The translations under genes were made by a program, and so were the position numbers. This document shows positions 34,422-46,315 of a DNA stretch of 64,000 nt, piece by piece. A model generated the notes under the pieces. The model had not been told where the DNA came from. It saw nothing but the letters and a program-made list of their open reading frames with translations, and made no database searches. The stretch spans positions 366,294 to 430,293 of the forward strand of contig JAFAYI010000006.1 of assembly GCA_019240475.1 (NCBI GenBank). Direction: 5' to 3'. This stretch comes from Acidobacteriaceae bacterium (lineage in GTDB: Bacteria > Acidobacteriota > Terriglobia > Bryobacterales > Bryobacteraceae). The first letter of the stretch is position 1. Each line of letters begins with the position of its first letter.

Positions 34422-34577
34422 ATGATTCGTTCTCCTTGAGTTGGTGGCGGGTCTTTCAATCGCCGCTCACAACTCTACTTTGCCTCACGCCTCCGCTCTG
34501 CGCCATCACCCCGAATTGCAAATCTCGATCCCGTATTTTAGGGATAGCCCCAGGCGAACTTTAATGAAAGAATCGTC

Positions 34578-35696
34578 ATGGTGGAGGAGACACCCGCTAT
34601 CACACAGCCTCATCTACAAAGGTTGTTGCTGCTTGGTTTGTGCCTATCGGCGATTCTGCTGCTGTCCGCATTGCTGGTTGCGCTGAGGACCGTCCACCAG
34701 ATTGACAACAACACGCGGGTGTTTGCGGAGCGGCAGGCATTGGCCAAGCAGGCCATCGACGAGATTGAAAAAGACCAAGCCGATCTTAATAATAGGTGGC
34801 TGCAGCTTGCGCGGAAATCCGACGTGGTTCGCCGCGAGGAGATCCTGGATCAACTGGAGCAGTCGCGCCGGCAGATGAGTGTTGCGCTCGAAACCGCATA
34901 CGAACAGGCTGAGCTGCTTCGCGAGAGCATCTACCAGGAAGGCCACGGGCTTCTACGTTGGACCGTTTGGCTGTTCGCAGTCTGCGTTGGCTTGTCGCTG
35001 CTGTGCGCCACTTGGGCTGTGCGGGCTTCGGCAGGGCTGTTCCGCAAGCTTCAACAGCAAGCGGGTGAATTGAGCAAGATGCAGTATCAATTCCTCGAAA
35101 GCCAGGAAGACATCGCGCGCCGATTTTCGCACGAGCTGCACGATGAATTGGGCCAGGCGCTTACGGCAGTGAAGGCGAACTTATCGGCCCTGCGCGGCCG
35201 CGGGGACGAAGCGCGCGTAGAAGACTGCTCCCGCCTGGTGGACCGCGCCATCAAAGACGTTCGCGAAATGTCGCAATTGCTGCGCCCGACAATTCTGGAC
35301 GATTTCGGCTTGGACGCGGCATTGCGGTCGCTGGCCGAAAGCTTCTCACAGCGGACCGGCATCGAGGTTCAGTACCGCAGTAACCTCGAAGCGCGCCGCC
35401 TTCCCGATGTCGCGGAGACCAATCTGTTCCGAATCGCGCAGGAGGCCTTGACGAACGTGGCCCGCCACTCAGAGGCGACCTCGGTGGCGATGGAACTTTC
35501 GCCGCGTGGGCAGCAAGTGACTCTCGCTATTCGAGACAATGGGCATGGATTCGATCTGAACGGGCGGCCGGCTTCTCCCGGGTTGGGCCTGGCCGGCATG
35601 GAGACGCGGGCGCGCGGATGCGGCGGTTCCCTAACGATGGAGACAGGTCCGGGCAAAGGCTTGAAGATTGAGGTGACGTGTCCGACAGGGCGATAA
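34578..35696 (+). CDS. NarL-type membrane sensor histidine kinase
   Basis: A 372-residue kinase. A first membrane helix (about 15-37), a periplasmic helical segment (38-125) and a second helix (127-148) form the sensor. HisKA_3 follows with H188 in FSHELHDELGQALT, and an HATPase domain with IAQEALTNVARHSEA, DNGHGFD and GLGLAGMETR. The overlap with the response regulator gene (18 bases) marks them as a two-component pair. The periplasmic part is a short four-helix-type sensor; the ligand is unknown. Confidence 0.92.
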   Translation: MVEETPAITQPHLQRLLLLGLCLSAILLLSALLVALRTVHQIDNNTRVFAERQALAKQAIDEIEKDQADLNNRWLQLARKSDVVRREEILDQLEQSRRQMSVALETAYEQAELLRESIYQEGHGLLRWTVWLFAVCVGLSLLCATWAVRASAGLFRKLQQQAGELSKMQYQFLESQEDIARRFSHELHDELGQALTAVKANLSALRGRGDEARVEDCSRLVDRAIKDVREMSQLLRPTILDDFGLDAALRSLAESFSQRTGIEVQYRSNLEARRLPDVAETNLFRIAQEALTNVARHSEATSVAMELSPRGQQVTLAIRDNGHGFDLNGRPASPGLGLAGMETRARGCGGSLTMETGPGKGLKIEVTCPTGR

Positions 35697-36319
35697 AGAT
35701 TCTTTTAGCCGACGACCACACGATCGTGCGGCAGGGATTGAAGCTGATCCTCTCCGCGAATGTGGATCTCGAAGTGGTGGGCGAAGCGGCGAACGGAAAT
35801 GAGGCTGTCGAGCTGGCGGAGAGACTCAAGCCCGATATCGTTCTGATGGACGTGGCCATGCCCGAACTGAACGGCATCGAAGCGACTCGGCGCATGGTGC
35901 AAGCCAATTCGCGGCTGCGCGTCCTCGTATTGAGCATGCACAAGGAAGCCGTCTATGTACGCGAGATCCTGCGCGCAGGCGCGCGCGGCTATATTTTGAA
36001 GGACACCATCGATACGGAGTTGGTGAACGCGGTTCGCTCGGTTGCGCGCGGCGACGGCTATATTAGTCCCGCAGTGTCAGGAGCGCTATTGAGCGATTAT
36101 CGGCAGAACGTGACGAACCCGATCGATCTGCTATCCAGCCGCGAACGCGAGGTGCTGCAGCTCATCGCCGAAGGCAAAACGAACAAAGAAGTCGCGAACC
36201 GGTTGAACCTGAGCGTCTATACAGTGGATTCACACCGCGGCAAGATCATGGAGAAACTAAATCTGCACAGTACCGGGGAACTCGTACGCTTTGCGATGAA
36301 GCACGGGCTCGTCGATTGA
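35678..36319 (+). CDS. NarL/FixJ family response regulator
   Basis: A 213-residue regulator. The receiver domain has D12-D13, the phospho-acceptor D58 in VLMDVAMP and K108 in YILKDT. The LuxR-type helix-turn-helix domain (about 148-213) contains LSSREREVLQLIAEGKTNKE and VYTVDSHRGKIMEKL. The start codon is GTG at 35678, inside the kinase gene, so production of both proteins is coupled. It probably activates genes elsewhere; the next gene is convergent. Confidence 0.93.
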   Translation: MSDRAIKILLADDHTIVRQGLKLILSANVDLEVVGEAANGNEAVELAERLKPDIVLMDVAMPELNGIEATRRMVQANSRLRVLVLSMHKEAVYVREILRAGARGYILKDTIDTELVNAVRSVARGDGYISPAVSGALLSDYRQNVTNPIDLLSSREREVLQLIAEGKTNKEVANRLNLSVYTVDSHRGKIMEKLNLHSTGELVRFAMKHGLVD

Positions 36320-36336
36320 GCCCGCGCTCTTTAAAT

Positions 36337-36864
36337 TCAGGCTTCGACCTCTTCCTCTTCTTCCTCTTCCTCGGGTTCCTGGGCAGCTTCATCCAGCAGC
36401 GGCGGCGAGAGCTGAGTAAGTAATTTATCGGTTTTTTCTTCTTCGATCAGAGTTTGTTGTAGTAACTTCGCCACTTTCATCTGTCCGAGTTTCTCGGCCA
36501 AGGTGCGGCATGTTCCGTAACCGGAGATCTCGTAATGCTCCACCTTCTGCGCGGCGCCCACAAGCATCAGGTCGCTGATGGCTTCTTCCTTTTCTTTGCC
36601 TTCAGCAATTTGCTCCTGGCCCTCTTCTACCAATCCCTGCATCGCCTTGCAGGGCTTCGCCTTGGCTTTTTCGCCCAGGAGTTCGAAAGCCTGCTTCAGG
36701 CGCTCCACGTGCCCTCTCGTCTCTTCCAAATGCTTTTCGAACGCCTGCTTCAGTTTCGGATTCTTAGCAGCCTTCGCCATCTTGGGCAGCGCTTTCACAA
36801 GCTGACCTTCGGCGTGAAGCAGGTCCTGCATCTCTTCGGTGAGTAACTCTTGTAATGCCGACAT
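36337..36864 (-). CDS. DUF892 (YciE/YciF-like) ferritin-fold protein
   Basis: A 175-residue all-helical protein of the DUF892 family, related to YciF of enteric bacteria, with a ferritin-like four-helix bundle and linked to stress response. Typical are ELLTEEMQDLLHAEGQL, HLEETRGHVERLKQAF, KVEHYEISGYGT and the last helix with EEEKTDKLL. The glutamates and histidines expected for a di-metal site are present (for instance E18, H53, E110, H111 by eye). The C-terminus is a run of about 13 acidic residues, which is unusual in extent. GAGGAG precedes the ATG. Confidence 0.88.
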   Translation of the reverse strand: MSALQELLTEEMQDLLHAEGQLVKALPKMAKAAKNPKLKQAFEKHLEETRGHVERLKQAFELLGEKAKAKPCKAMQGLVEEGQEQIAEGKEKEEAISDLMLVGAAQKVEHYEISGYGTCRTLAEKLGQMKVAKLLQQTLIEEEKTDKLLTQLSPPLLDEAAQEPEEEEEEEEVEA

Positions 36865-36925
36865 CTACGCTGTTCTCCTCGTAAGATGGACGTCAGTGGC
36901 GTGTTACTCCGCACCCGGGTTTTTA

Positions 36926-37867
36926 CTAGGCGCGCGAAACAGATAACTTGCGTTTGCGCAACTCGTCGAAAGCAACCGCCGCGATGATGACAGCTCCGAT
37001 AATGACTTGCTGCCAGTATGGATTGACGCCCAGCAGGTCGCTTCCGTTCGAGAGCAGGCCGATGATGAAGGCGCCTATCAGCGTGCCCACGACGCTGCCT
37101 TCGCCGCCCACCAGGCTGCCGCCGCCGATGACCACTGCCGCAATGGCCTGCAGCTCATATCCCTGACCGGCGGTCGGTTGCCCGGTCATCAGGCGCGAGG
37201 CTTCGATCATGCCAGCAAGACCGGCAAGCATGCCGGCAATTGCGTAGACGGCTGTGAGGTGAAAGTTGATCGGCACTCCGGCATAGTAGGCGGCTGCCGA
37301 GTTACTCCCAATGGCAAAGGCATAGCGGCCCAACTTGGTGTGCTCCAGCACGAGATGCATGAGCACGGCGCAGATCGCCAGCACCCAAAGGGAAAAGGGA
37401 ACGCCTAGCAGGTTGCCGTCTCCCAGAAAGGAAAACGAGTCTGGAATTTCGTGAACCGGCAAGCCCTTGGAAACGACCAAGGCCAACCCGCGATATGCCT
37501 CTAAAGTTCCAAGCGTCACGATAAAAGGATTAATGCGGAATTGGGTGATCATCAGGCCGTTGACAAGCCCGCAGAGCAGGCCGCAGCCTATCCCGACGAA
37601 GATGGCGGCGGGAATCGGCAGGCCGTGCTTGATGCCCATGGCGCCAAACAGGCCCGCGATCGCAAGAATGGATCCGACCGAGAGGTCGATGCCGCCGGTG
37701 ATAATTACCAGCGTCATGCCGAGGGCCATGATGTTGATCACCGCCGTTTGCCGAGCGACGCTCGCCAGATTGATTGCTGTCAAAAAATGGGGCGTTGCAA
37801 TGGTGAGCGCAAAGAACAGCACGATCAATGTAAGAAATGGGAGCAGCCGCTGTAGACGTTGCATCAT
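36926..37867 (-). CDS. Sugar ABC transporter permease (RbsC-like)
   Basis: A 313-residue inner-membrane permease of the ribose/galactose/autoinducer-2 class. It has eight to ten hydrophobic helices. The conserved ALGMTLVIITGGIDLSVGS is near residue 60, with NGLMITQFRINPFIVTLGTL and GAFIIGLLSNGSDLLGV further on. The tandem ATG at 37867/37864 overlaps the stop of the ATPase gene. A longer reading from 37993 lies inside that gene and adds basic sequence that does not fit. The binding protein that would set the substrate is not in the window. Confidence 0.9.
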   Translation of the reverse strand: MMQRLQRLLPFLTLIVLFFALTIATPHFLTAINLASVARQTAVINIMALGMTLVIITGGIDLSVGSILAIAGLFGAMGIKHGLPIPAAIFVGIGCGLLCGLVNGLMITQFRINPFIVTLGTLEAYRGLALVVSKGLPVHEIPDSFSFLGDGNLLGVPFSLWVLAICAVLMHLVLEHTKLGRYAFAIGSNSAAAYYAGVPINFHLTAVYAIAGMLAGLAGMIEASRLMTGQPTAGQGYELQAIAAVVIGGGSLVGGEGSVVGTLIGAFIIGLLSNGSDLLGVNPYWQQVIIGAVIIAAVAFDELRKRKLSVSRA

Positions 37868-39387
37868 GTTCGATCGGGTAAAGCGCGCGCCTCTGCCGAG
37901 TCTCCCGGCCTTGGCGCCGAGGGCGCGGCCAGCCGCATGATCTCTTCTTGGGTCGTGCGGCCCGGCAGCTCGCCGGTGATGCGACCTTCGCACATCACTA
38001 GAATGCGATCCGCTACCTGGACCAGTTCCGGAAGCTCCGAACTCACCATCAGGATGGCGGCGCCTTGGCGCGCGAGTTTGTCCATCTGTTCGAAGACCTC
38101 CTGCTTGGCCGCGACGTCGATACCGCGCGTGGGTTCATCGAACAGAAAAATACGAGCGCCGCGCGCCACCCATTTAGCGATGACGATTTTCTGCTGGTTC
38201 CCTCCGCTCAGCCGGCCCGCAAGCTGCTGCGGCGTGCTGCAGCGGATACGAAGGCGGTCGCGAAATTCATTCGCCAGGTTTGTTTCGCGATTCGATCGCA
38301 GGAACCCGAGGCTGCTGATGCGGGCGAGGTCGGGCATGGTGATGTTGTGAGCGATCGGAAGCTTCAATGCGAGCCCATGGTTCTGACGGTCCTCCGGAAT
38401 GAGCGCGATTCCCGCGGCCACGGCCTGGCGCGGCGTCTTCGAATGAATGGCGCGCCCAGCGACTCGAATCACACCCTTGTCCGGTGGATCGAGACCGAAG
38501 ATTACGCGACACAGTTCCGTGCGCCCGGCGCCCATCAAGCCCCCGAGACCGACGATCTCGCCCTCATGGAGTGACAGAGAGATCTCGCGCAAAATGCCGC
38601 GAGACACGTTCTCCACTTGGAGCAGGGCCTTTCCGCGCGGCTGCGGCTCACGTCGATAAATGGCGTTCACGGGCCGGCCGACCATGTGCTGTATCAGATC
38701 TTCGCGGGTGAGTTCTTTTAAATGCGCGGTGTGTACTGTCGCTCCGTCGCGCAGTATGGTCACGCGATCTCCAATGGCGCGCAACTCTTCCAGCCGGTGG
38801 GTGATGTAGATGACCGCGATCCGGCGCGAGCAGAGCTCCCGCACAATTCGAAAAACCTCGCGCGTTTCGGACTCCGACAGCGACGAAGTGGGCTCGTCAA
38901 AAATGAGGAGGCTGGAGCCTTGCGCTATGGCGCGGCAGATTTCAACGAGCTGCTTGCCGGCCGGCGTGAGGCTTGCGACGCGAGTAGCGGGGTCGAGGCG
39001 GAAGCCGTTTGCCGCGATGACGCGCGCCGCGCGCTCATTGATTTTTCCGCGGTTCACCCATCCGCCTGTAGATGCGCCTTCATGGCCCAGAAAAATGTTC
39101 TCGGCGACGCTGAGGTGCGGCGCGAGCAAGGACTCCTGGTGCACCATGGCGATCCCCTGCGCGCTGGCTTCGGCGGGCCGGGCAAAGGATACGGGCTGTC
39201 CGCGCCACAGCATCTGGCCCGCATCGCGGCGAAACATGCCCGCGACGATTTTCATCAGCGTGGATTTGCCGGCTCCGTTCTCGCCCATCAGAAGATGGAC
39301 TTCGCCTTCGCACACCTCGAGATTTCCATCCCGCAGCGCTTTCACTCCACCGAAGCTTTTCTGAACGCCTTGTAAGGAGAGCAGCAC
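37864..39387 (-). CDS. Sugar ABC transporter ATP-binding protein (RbsA-like)
   Basis: A 507-residue ATPase with two nucleotide-binding domains in one chain, the arrangement of ribose-type importers. The first domain has Walker A GENGAGKST and Walker B LLIFDEPTSSL, but its signature (LTPAGKQLVE) is degenerate, as usual here. The second has the modified Walker A GLMGAGRTEL and the canonical signature LSGGNQQK, then LFDEPTRGIDV. The start is a GTG at 39387. The permease follows with overlapping codons. A gene for the periplasmic binding protein does not lie next to them: the upstream neighbour is the end of the nuo operon. Confidence 0.92.
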   Translation of the reverse strand: MLLSLQGVQKSFGGVKALRDGNLEVCEGEVHLLMGENGAGKSTLMKIVAGMFRRDAGQMLWRGQPVSFARPAEASAQGIAMVHQESLLAPHLSVAENIFLGHEGASTGGWVNRGKINERAARVIAANGFRLDPATRVASLTPAGKQLVEICRAIAQGSSLLIFDEPTSSLSESETREVFRIVRELCSRRIAVIYITHRLEELRAIGDRVTILRDGATVHTAHLKELTREDLIQHMVGRPVNAIYRREPQPRGKALLQVENVSRGILREISLSLHEGEIVGLGGLMGAGRTELCRVIFGLDPPDKGVIRVAGRAIHSKTPRQAVAAGIALIPEDRQNHGLALKLPIAHNITMPDLARISSLGFLRSNRETNLANEFRDRLRIRCSTPQQLAGRLSGGNQQKIVIAKWVARGARIFLFDEPTRGIDVAAKQEVFEQMDKLARQGAAILMVSSELPELVQVADRILVMCEGRITGELPGRTTQEEIMRLAAPSAPRPGDSAEARALPDRT

Positions 39388-39440
39388 CTCAGTGAGTGTA
39401 TTACAGCGAGTTTTTGAAGGGGCGACCGGCTCAGGCTCGG

Positions 39441-40901
39441 TTAACGAAATGAAGACGCAGAAATGGAGACGAAGGAGAGCAGCGACGATGGGAATATGCC
39501 GAGAATCAGTGTTCCGAAAGCGCTGGCCCAGATGGCAGCTCGCAGGCTTGCGGCCGGAGCGGGAAGTTCGGCGACCGCTTCACCCGGCTCACGCATATAA
39601 ATCGCGACGATGATCTTCAGGTAGTAATAGGCGGCGATTGCGCTGTTGATCAATCCGAGGACAGTCAGCCAGATCAAGTGCGAATCGAGCGCGGCTTGGA
39701 AGACATAGAACTTCGCGAAGAAGCCCCCGGTGAGCGGAACTCCGATCAGCGAAAAAACGAAAATCGCCAGCAGCGCGGCCGTGACGGGCTCGCGATAGCC
39801 GAGCCCCGCAAGATCTTCGATCCGCACGTGGCGTTCATGGCGAGCGGCGATGTAACTGATGACGACGAAAGCGCCAATGTTCATGAGCGCATAAGACGCG
39901 AGGTAAAACATGGCGGCCGACACGCCGATGCTCGATGCGGCGGTCAGAGCAACCAGGATATAGCCGGCGTGGGCGATCGAGCTGTAGCCCAGCAGGCGCT
40001 TCACATTGGTTTGCACCAATGCCGCGAAGTTGCCCACGATCATGCTCAACAGCGCGCATCCCCACACGAGAGGGATCCAGCGCGCGTCGATGGGGCGAAA
40101 GGAGGTCATGAACAGGCGGAAGAAGACAGCGAAGGCGGCCGCTTTCGGGCCTGCCGACATGAATGCGCTGATGGGCGCGGCGGCGCCTTGATACACATCG
40201 GGCGCCCACATCTGGAAGGGCGCGACTGAAACTTTAAATGCGAGGCCGACGAAAATCAGCCCGGCAGCCAAACCCGCGACGATAGACATGCGTTGCGGCT
40301 GCTCCAGGACTCGGCGGATTTCGTCCAGGTTGGTGGATCCAGCCAATCCGTATACCCAGGCGATGCCGTATAACAGAAACGCCGTGGCGAAAGAGCCCAA
40401 CAAAAAGTACTTCAGAGCGGATTCGTTGTTGCGCGGGTCGTCGCGCAGGAATCCCGCGAGGATATAGGTGGCAATGGAGGAGATCTCGAGCCCGATGAAT
40501 ACCATGATGAGATCGCTCGCCGTTGCAAGAATGCATTGGCCGACTAGCGAGAACAGAATGAGCGCGTAGTACTCGCCGGTTTGGGCGCCCTCGCGCTGCA
40601 GGTAGCTGAAGGAGGCGAGCACGCAGAGCAAGCCCACCACCAGCACCAACCCACGGAAGAAGATTCCGTAATTGTCCACCACGAGCATGTTCTGGAACGC
40701 GGCGCCGAGGTCCGTGTGGGACCAGAGATTAGCCGCGAACGCCGCAACGATTCCGATCAACGAGATCACGCCGAGCGACAGCTTTTGCTTTTCGTTTGTC
40801 ACGGCTTCGAGCATCATCACGGCGATGCCGAAGACGCAGAGCACAATCTCGGGAAGGAACCGCAGATACTCGGCGGCGTGCGGCTGAAAATTACCGAACA
40901 T
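39441..40901 (-). CDS. nuoN: NADH-quinone oxidoreductase subunit N
   Basis: A 486-residue antiporter-like membrane subunit of complex I with about 14 helices. Family motifs include the LLGYSSIAHAGYILVAL helix and LIGVPLTGGFFAKFYVF, and a lysine-bearing broken helix (FKVSVAPFQMWAPDVYQGA). It is one of the three proton-pumping subunits. It is the last gene of the operon and overlaps nuoM by 11 bases. Length and motifs are complete. Confidence 0.96.
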   Translation of the reverse strand: MFGNFQPHAAEYLRFLPEIVLCVFGIAVMMLEAVTNEKQKLSLGVISLIGIVAAFAANLWSHTDLGAAFQNMLVVDNYGIFFRGLVLVVGLLCVLASFSYLQREGAQTGEYYALILFSLVGQCILATASDLIMVFIGLEISSIATYILAGFLRDDPRNNESALKYFLLGSFATAFLLYGIAWVYGLAGSTNLDEIRRVLEQPQRMSIVAGLAAGLIFVGLAFKVSVAPFQMWAPDVYQGAAAPISAFMSAGPKAAAFAVFFRLFMTSFRPIDARWIPLVWGCALLSMIVGNFAALVQTNVKRLLGYSSIAHAGYILVALTAASSIGVSAAMFYLASYALMNIGAFVVISYIAARHERHVRIEDLAGLGYREPVTAALLAIFVFSLIGVPLTGGFFAKFYVFQAALDSHLIWLTVLGLINSAIAAYYYLKIIVAIYMREPGEAVAELPAPAASLRAAIWASAFGTLILGIFPSSLLSFVSISASSFR

Positions 40902-42446
40902 ATATGACCTTTGTGGGCGTGGTTCGAAGGGCGGATGGTTGGCTTCCGGGCGTGACCCGGACCCGGTAGGTATCGTTCATGCCAGTCAATTCCAGAACGT
41001 GCGATGTCGCGGAACTGATCGAAGGCATGAAAGATTGCGTGTAGACGCCGAGCCAAACCATGAGCGCAATCAGCGGAAGCACGGGAATCCAATCGCGGCG
41101 GCTCAAATCGGCCATCGAGGCGTTCTGCTGCGTGGCTTTTCCCAGGAAGGCGCGCTGATACATCCAAAGCATGTAAGCGGCCGAAAGAATGACGCCCAGC
41201 GCCGCCCAAACCGCCCAGGAAAAACGCGCGAGCGCCGCTCCCTGCAGCACCAGGAATTCGCCGACGAAATTGCAAAGCACGGGCAAGCCGATGCTCGCAA
41301 GCAGCGCAATCATGAAAGCGGTCGCCAAGCCGGGGGCGGGCGTCGCGATCCCGCCGAAATCCGCAATCTCCATGGACCCGCGGCGCTGCTCCATGTAACC
41401 GGCCAGCAGGAATAGCGCTCCGGTCGAAAGCCCGTGCGCAATCATCTGATACACCGCGCCGTCGGCGCCTTGTTGTCGGAAGGTGAAAATGCCGAGCACG
41501 ATGAAACCTAAGTGGCTGATCGATGAATAGGCAATCAGACGCTTGATGTTGGATTGCACCAGTGCGATTAGCGCTCCATACACGATGCCGACGATGGCCA
41601 GAGCGGCGATCCACGGCGCGCAACGATGAGCGCCGCCCGGCGCTAATGTCAGCGAATATCGAATCAACCCGTAAGCGCCCATCTTCGACATAACGGCTGC
41701 CAGTAGAAACGTGGCGGGCGTGGGCGCAAGCGTATAAGTGTCTGGCAGCCAGGTGTGCAGCGGAAAGATCGGGACCTTCACAGCAAACGCCGCCAAGAAA
41801 CCGAGGAACAGACAGAGCTGCTGCGTCGCCGTGAGAGTCAGGCGACCCGATTGCAGAGCGTTCATGATCTCGACGTAGTCGAAGGTTCCGGCCTGACTAT
41901 GAAGATAGATGATCGAGCCAAGCATGAACACCGAGCCAAGCATCGTGTAAACGAAAAACTTTACGGCGGCCGAGCCACGCTTGCCCGCGCCCCAACCGCC
42001 TACCATGAGGTACATGGGCACGAGCGCCACTTCCCAGAAAACATAAAACACAAAAAGATCGAGGGCGCAGAAGACGCCTATCAGCCCGAACTCAAAAAGC
42101 AGCAGCAGGGCGAAGAAGGTCTTGCGGCGATCCTTGATCATGCTCTCGGAAACCCAGATGCCGAGGGGCAGGAGAAGCGTCGTCAGGAGAATCAGCCACA
42201 GGTTGATTCCATCGATACCCAGATGTAGGCGGATCTGTAGTCCAGGACTGTCGATCCACTGAGAATCGACGACGGAGCTGAACCGCGCTCCATTTGCGAT
42301 TGCCGGGCCGATCAGGCTAAGCGAAAGAAAAAAGGTGACAAGCGAGGCGAGGAGGGCGACTCCGTACGGCGCTTTGGATTTACGCGGCGTGAATAGAACA
42401 ACGAAGAAGCCTATGAGCGGCATGAGCAGAACGGCAGTCAGCAGGC

Positions 42447-42450
<4 letters not shown>
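40891..42450 (-). CDS. nuoM: NADH-quinone oxidoreductase subunit M
   Basis: A 519-residue proton-pumping subunit of complex I. Typical sequences are FWEVALVPMYLMVGGWG, the lysine helix KVPIFPLHTWLPDTYTLAPT and IKRLIAYSSISHLGFIVLG. I use the ATG at 42450, which overlaps the stop of nuoL (ATGA); the longer reading from 42543 is inside nuoL. The C-terminus runs on for about 40 polar residues past the last helix. Confidence 0.96.
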
Positions 42451-44294
<1,844 letters not shown>

Positions 44295-44302
44295 GTCGTT
44301 TG

Positions 44303-44620
44303 CTAGCGCTTCATCGAATCGACTTCATCGATCTGCAACGTGCCGCGGTTCTTGAACACCGTGAGGATGATCGCGAGGCCGACAGCGGCTTCGGCGGCGG
44401 CGACCACCATGACGAAGAACGAATAGATGTGCCCATCGATACGGCGTAGTTGATAGGAGAAGGAGACGAAGCTGAGATTCACCGCGTTCAGCATCAGCTC
44501 TATAGACATGAAGACCGTGATGATGCTCTTGCGGTATAAGAAACCGGCTACTCCGAGCACGAACAGTATGGCGCTGAGGACCAGATACCACGATAAAGGG
44601 ACAGGCGGCAGATGAGGCAT
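44303..44620 (-). CDS. nuoK: NADH-quinone oxidoreductase subunit K
   Basis: A 105-residue membrane subunit with three helices. The second helix contains the conserved SIELMLNAVNLSFV with the essential glutamate, and the third the glutamate in VVAAAEAAVGLAII. It directly abuts nuoJ with no intergenic base. Complete. Confidence 0.96.
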   Translation of the reverse strand: MPHLPPVPLSWYLVLSAILFVLGVAGFLYRKSIITVFMSIELMLNAVNLSFVSFSYQLRRIDGHIYSFFVMVVAAAEAAVGLAIILTVFKNRGTLQIDEVDSMKR

Positions 44621-45121
44621 TTAATCGATTTCCTTCGAGGCCAGAACCACCGCGCCCATGATTGCAATGAGAATGAGGATAGAAATAACCTCAAACGGCA
44701 GGAGGTATTCGGTGAACAGCATCTGGCCGATGTGCTCCGCCGTACCGCCCACCCAAGTGCCAAACTCAACCGTTCTTAACTTTGGAACAGCGCGCAAGAT
44801 CAAGAACGCCAGGACGGCTGCGAATAGAACCAGCAGTGGCGGTCCGGCGAACTGGGCAAACCAGGATTTGCCGCTGCGTTTCTCGGCCCCGGCATTCATG
44901 AGCATGATGACAAAGACGAACAGGACCATGACCGCGCCGCCATAGACGATCATCTGCGCCATGGCGATGAACTCGGCGCCGAGCAGTAAATACAGGACGG
45001 CGAGCGAGCACATGACGCCGATGAGCGAGAGCGCGCTCGAGATCGGATGCGATTGCAAAATCAGATTCAGGGCGCAGGCGACCGCAACGATTGCGAAAAC
45101 GATGAAGAGAAGCGTGTCCAT
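44621..45121 (-). CDS. nuoJ: NADH-quinone oxidoreductase subunit J
   Basis: A 166-residue membrane subunit with five helices, including the conserved LLLGAEFIAMAQMIVYGGAV helix that contains the pi-bulge, followed by LFVFVIMLMN. It follows nuoH after only 9 bases; the usual position of nuoI (a ferredoxin gene of about 500 bases) between H and J is therefore empty. Confidence 0.95.
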   Translation of the reverse strand: MDTLLFIVFAIVAVACALNLILQSHPISSALSLIGVMCSLAVLYLLLGAEFIAMAQMIVYGGAVMVLFVFVIMLMNAGAEKRSGKSWFAQFAGPPLLVLFAAVLAFLILRAVPKLRTVEFGTWVGGTAEHIGQMLFTEYLLPFEVISILILIAIMGAVVLASKEID

Positions 45122-45130
45122 TTGTGCGCC

Positions 45131-46315
45131 CTAGAAAATTGCCACAAAAAGCGCGGTGAGCAGCAGATTGATGAGAGCGCAAGGGAACAGGAAGGTCCAT
45201 GCGAAGTGCATCAACTGGTCGTATCGGAAGCGCGGAAGCGTGCCGCGCACCCAGATATAGGTGAAGAGCAAGAAGCCTACCTTGCTTGCGAACCAGAAAA
45301 TCGGCGCCAGGACGAACTGAAACCAAGGGAGCGCAAACAGAATGGCAAGAGCGAGGGCGGCAAGCGCAAAGACTGGGAATGTATAGCGGTCGCGCTTGCG
45401 AGCCGGCCTGACTGCGTGCAGGAAGCAGAGTACCCCGGCAAACAGGAAGACGGCCACCGGCACATAGTTCGAATACGGGGCGGGGAACAATGGCTGCCAC
45501 CCACCCAAAAACAGCAGGGTGGCGACGCAGGTGATGGTAACCATGTTGGCGTATTCGGCCATGAAGAAGCACGCGAACTTCATGGAGCTGTATTCGGTGT
45601 GGAATCCAGCGACAAGCTCGTTTTCGGCCTCGGGCAGATCAAACGGAATCCGATTCGTTTCGGCGAAAGCGGCGATCATGAAGATGATGAAGCCGAAGAT
45701 CTGCGGGAACGGCATTTGAAAGATGTTCCAGCGAGGAATGAAGCCGAGATAGTATCCCGCTTGGCTGTTGCCGATTTCGCGGAAGCTGAGATGATTGGCG
45801 AGTAGCAGAGGCGACACGATCACGAGCGTCAACGGCAGTTCGTAGCTGATCATTTGGGCGCTGCTGCGCAGGCCGCCCAGAAGCGAGTACTTGTTATTCG
45901 AGGACCAGCCCGCAAGCGCAACCCCATAGACACTGATGGCGGCGATGGCGAGAACGAACAGGACTCCGACGTTCACGTCGCCGACCTGCATGTACGTGCG
46001 CGTCCCGGCTACCGCGATTTCCGGGCCGAACGGAATAATGGATATCGAAATCAGCGCGAGCGCAACCGCAATGAACGGCGCGCCCAGGTAGAAGATCCGG
46101 TTCACATACGGAGGAAGAAGATCTTCTTTCGTCAGCAGCTTGAAGACATCGGCCAGCGGCTGCATCAAACCGTGCGGGCCGACGCGCAGCGGACCCGTCC
46201 GCGATTGAATGTGCGCCAGAACCTTTCGCTCTACCCACTGCAGGTAGGCGAGCGTGGTCATAAACACGCCGAATACGATGACGATCTTAATCAGGCTGAT
46301 GAGGAAGAAGTTCAT
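45131..46315 (-). CDS. nuoH: NADH-quinone oxidoreductase subunit H
   Basis: A 394-residue membrane subunit next to the quinone site. Diagnostic are WVERKVLAHIQSRTGPLRVG near the N-terminus, GLMQPLADVFKLLTKED and the glutamate-rich loop AETNRIPFDLPEAENELVAG. The last helices end YDQLMHFAWTFLFPCALIN. It overlaps nuoG by four bases. Complete. Confidence 0.97.
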   Translation of the reverse strand: MNFFLISLIKIVIVFGVFMTTLAYLQWVERKVLAHIQSRTGPLRVGPHGLMQPLADVFKLLTKEDLLPPYVNRIFYLGAPFIAVALALISISIIPFGPEIAVAGTRTYMQVGDVNVGVLFVLAIAAISVYGVALAGWSSNNKYSLLGGLRSSAQMISYELPLTLVIVSPLLLANHLSFREIGNSQAGYYLGFIPRWNIFQMPFPQIFGFIIFMIAAFAETNRIPFDLPEAENELVAGFHTEYSSMKFACFFMAEYANMVTITCVATLLFLGGWQPLFPAPYSNYVPVAVFLFAGVLCFLHAVRPARKRDRYTFPVFALAALALAILFALPWFQFVLAPIFWFASKVGFLLFTYIWVRGTLPRFRYDQLMHFAWTFLFPCALINLLLTALFVAIF

